Source: Beutenbergia cavernae DSM 12333 (GTDB lineage: Bacteria > Actinomycetota > Actinomycetes > Actinomycetales > Beutenbergiaceae). From it: a DNA stretch of 64,000 bases. The stretch's first letter is position 1. Every line of letters starts with the position of its first letter. Below, in pieces: positions 62,282 to 64,000 of the stretch. The stretch covers positions 3,969,025 through 4,033,024 of the forward strand of contig NC_012669.1 of the NCBI RefSeq assembly GCF_000023105.1. Reading direction: 5' to 3'. Position numbers and translations under genes: made by a program. Below the pieces are notes generated by a model that did no database searches, was not told the DNA's origin, and saw nothing but the letters and a program-made list of their open reading frames with translations.

Positions 62282-63207
62282 CGGTCCACCTCCTTCCGGT
62301 TGAGGAGGATCGACAGCGGCAGCACGATCGCCGTCACGATGAGGAACAGGACGACGTTCCCCGCGGTCGAGAGCCCGTAGAAGCCGGCCTGGTACTGCTT
62401 GTAGATCACCGAGGCGATGACGTCGGACGTGAAGCCCGGACCGCCACGCGTCATCGTCCAGATGAGGTCGAACGTGCGCAGCCCGCCGATGAGCGAGAGC
62501 ACGATGACCGTCGTCGTCGCCGGCCTGGCGAGCGGCAGCGTGAGGTGCCAGAAGCTCTTCCACGCGTTCGCGCCGTCGACGCGGGCAGCCTCGAAGTACT
62601 CCTGCGGGATCGACACGATGCCGGCGATGTAGATGACTGTCGCGAGGCCGACCCCCTTCCAGACGTCGACGAGCGCCACGGACAGGAGCGCCCAGCTCGG
62701 GTCGGTCAGCCACGCCGGCCCGGTGATCCCGATCGTCGCGAGCGCCTCGTTGATGAGACCGTCCCGGGGGTCCATGAGCACCTGGAACGTGATGCCGACG
62801 CCGACGGTGCTGACGAGAACCGGGAAGAAGAGCACCGAGCGCAGGAACCCGCGGGCGATGATCTGCGTGGTCAGCAGCACGCCGAGCAGGAGCCCGATCA
62901 CCACCTTGAGCCCCGACGTCACGACGGCGTAGATCGCCGTGTTCACGAGGCTCTGGCGCAGGAACGGCTCGGCGAAGAACGTCGCGAAGTTCTCGAACCC
63001 GATGAACTCCCAGTCGAAGAGGGTCCACCGGGTGAGGCTGAAGAAGAACGACGCGATGGTCGGCACGACGAAGAAGACCAGGAACAGCACCGCCGCCGGC
63101 ACGTAGAACCACAGCGGGTAGGAGTTCCGGATCTTGCTCGACCTACCGGAGCGGGCGTCCGAGGACGATCCCGCGGCGGACACGCGAGGCGCGGCTGTCA
63201 CGGTCAT
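62278..63207 (-). CDS. Sugar ABC transporter permease (MalF type), copy 2
   Basis: Permease of 309 residues with GGAG ahead of the ATG; N-terminal Ser/Arg/Ala-rich cytoplasmic tail of about 25 residues, then six spans. EAA loop EAARVDGANAWKSFWHLTLPL. Paralogue of the 48812-49675 product. Separated from the binding-protein gene by 144 nt that include a hairpin, which probably lowers permease expression relative to the binding protein. Confidence 0.93.
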   Translation of the reverse strand: MTVTAAPRVSAAGSSSDARSGRSSKIRNSYPLWFYVPAAVLFLVFFVVPTIASFFFSLTRWTLFDWEFIGFENFATFFAEPFLRQSLVNTAIYAVVTSGLKVVIGLLLGVLLTTQIIARGFLRSVLFFPVLVSTVGVGITFQVLMDPRDGLINEALATIGITGPAWLTDPSWALLSVALVDVWKGVGLATVIYIAGIVSIPQEYFEAARVDGANAWKSFWHLTLPLARPATTTVIVLSLIGGLRTFDLIWTMTRGGPGFTSDVIASVIYKQYQAGFYGLSTAGNVVLFLIVTAIVLPLSILLNRKEVDR

Positions 63208-63321
63208 GCGATCTCCGTCTCTGCAGATCGTGCGTGTCGGGGTGCGAGTAGCGGGCGGGGGTGGCGGCGGGCTGGGCGCCGGCGGGTGGGCGCCGGCGGG
63301 TCGGCGGGGGCGGGTCGGCGA

Positions 63322-63338
63322 GGGCGGGACGACCGCCC
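63322..63338 (-). terminator. Hairpin between binding-protein and permease genes
   Basis: GGGCGG and CCGCCC arms (6 bp) around a 5-nt loop, 13 nt after the binding-protein stop, in a very G-rich spacer that also holds two copies of GGGCGCCGGCGGGT (63269-63299). Possibly an attenuator or mRNA-stabilising stem inside the operon. Confidence 0.4.
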
Positions 63339-63351
63339 CCGCCGCCGACCG

Positions 63352-64000
63352 TCACCAGCCTTCGAGCCCCAGCTGTTGGGCCTGCTTCTCCACGTCCTCG
63401 TCGTACAGGGCGGCCCCGTCGGCCGCGCTGCGGATCCCCGACCCGATCTCGACGGTGATCTGCTCGAGCGACGGGCCCTTGATCGGGGAGAGGAACTCGA
63501 GGGCCGGGGTCATGGCGCCCTCGTCCACGTACACCTGGAGGTCCTGCACCATCCGCGGGACGTCGTCCGGGAGCGTGTAGTCGTTGAGCAGGTACGGCCC
63601 GTTCGCTCCGACCGCCTCGACCTCCGCCGTCGCGCCGGCCGCGCTCGCGATGAAGTTGACCCACTCCTTCGCGGCCTCGAGCTGGGCGCCCTCCGTCGTC
63701 GTCGGGATGTACCAGCCCGCCGGGAGCCAGACGGTCGCCCCGTTGGTCTCGGCGTCCTCGCCGGGGATGGCGAAGAAGCCGACGTCGTCCACGTTCTCGG
63801 GGTGGTTGGCCTTGATGTTCGCCAGGGCTCCGGTGAGCATCGGGTAGTGCGCCCCCTCGCCGGTGGCGAGCATCGCGAGACCGTCGTTGAACGTCGCGGA
63901 GGCGAAGTCCTCGTTCAGGTAGCCGGCGTCGTGGACCTCCTGGAGCTTCTCGAAGCTGCGCAGTCCCGCCGGGTTCGTGCCGTACGACGTCTCGTTGGCC
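63352..64000 (-). CDS. Rhamnoside ABC importer binding protein (copy 2), C-terminal part
   Basis: C-terminal 215 residues of a solute-binding lipoprotein; the frame runs off the end of the window, so the signal peptide is not visible. FEKLQEVHDAGYLNEDFASATFNDGLAML, GATVWLPAGWYIPTT and the end GAALYDEDVEKQAQQLGLEGW parallel the binding protein at 47529-48818. First visible gene of the minus-strand unit binding protein, permease, permease, GH78, AraC. Confidence 0.92.
   Translation of the reverse strand, partial: ANETSYGTNPAGLRSFEKLQEVHDAGYLNEDFASATFNDGLAMLATGEGAHYPMLTGALANIKANHPENVDDVGFFAIPGEDAETNGATVWLPAGWYIPTTTEGAQLEAAKEWVNFIASAAGATAEVEAVGANGPYLLNDYTLPDDVPRMVQDLQVYVDEGAMTPALEFLSPIKGPSLEQITVEIGSGIRSAADGAALYDEDVEKQAQQLGLEGW

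Overview
The window is about 64 kb of very GC-rich chromosomal DNA. Codon third positions are almost all G or C, GTG starts are common, three sugar importers lack a local ATPase, and actinobacterial families occur (RamB-like regulator, FadA2-FabG4-HtdX-type operon, leaderless genes with a TANNNT box just upstream). This suggests a carbohydrate-degrading actinobacterium, probably of the Micrococcales (Cellulomonas/Promicromonospora-like). That placement is inference. No plasmid, phage or insertion-sequence genes were seen.

Region 1 (1-10449, + strand) reads as one operon: the 3' part of a sugar-binding protein, two permeases, a secreted GH144-type endo-glucanase, a large GH94 phosphorylase and a GH3 beta-glucosidase. 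The set fits beta-1,2-glucan (sophorooligosaccharide) uptake and breakdown. Region 2 (10.5-19.3 kb) holds phenylalanine hydroxylase with a divergent Lrp-type regulator, a heterodimeric ABC exporter, a DoxX-like membrane protein, a small membrane protein and a large AAA+ ATPase. Region 3 (19.5-23.2 kb) is a thiolase/FabG4/MaoC operon, followed by a DinB-like protein.

Region 4 (23858-24648) is the only long gene-free stretch. It starts with DnaA-box-like sites, then carries at least seven hairpins that all end in GNRA tetraloops on the + strand (four in exact 28-nt tandem, with compensatory stem changes), and ends in a strong 14-bp terminator-like stem. It is the best candidate here for something undescribed. 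Region 5 (24.6-40 kb) is mostly housekeeping: META-domain lipoprotein, tandem GNAT, purQ/purS, a putative YezG-TNT fusion, purC, epoxide hydrolase, quinone-oxidoreductase-like protein, gnd, an epimerase, purD, GTP-dependent PEP carboxykinase and a divergent RamB-like regulator. Region 6 (40-45.9 kb) has a Tat-exported beta-propeller protein, a DUF402 protein, three tandem paralogous small membrane proteins, a LacI regulator and a MerR-glyoxalase fusion.

Region 7 (45.9-64 kb) follows a VOC gene and is a rhamnose-glycan locus: L-rhamnose mutarotase with a translationally coupled P-loop kinase, an ABC importer, a sugar isomerase, a GH106-like hydrolase and a Tat-exported beta-helix protein on one arm; an AraC regulator, a GH78 alpha-L-rhamnosidase and a second, paralogous importer in opposite orientation on the other. 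The hydrolases lack signal peptides, so oligosaccharides are probably imported and cut inside the cell.

Two scattered patterns cut across the map. First, a 22-nt self-complementary tandem repeat occurs at six loci, three of them inside the GH94 coding sequence and one running into a start codon. Second, about eleven genes have a TANNNT hexamer only 6-8 nt before the start codon, which indicates leaderless transcription and helped to choose starts.
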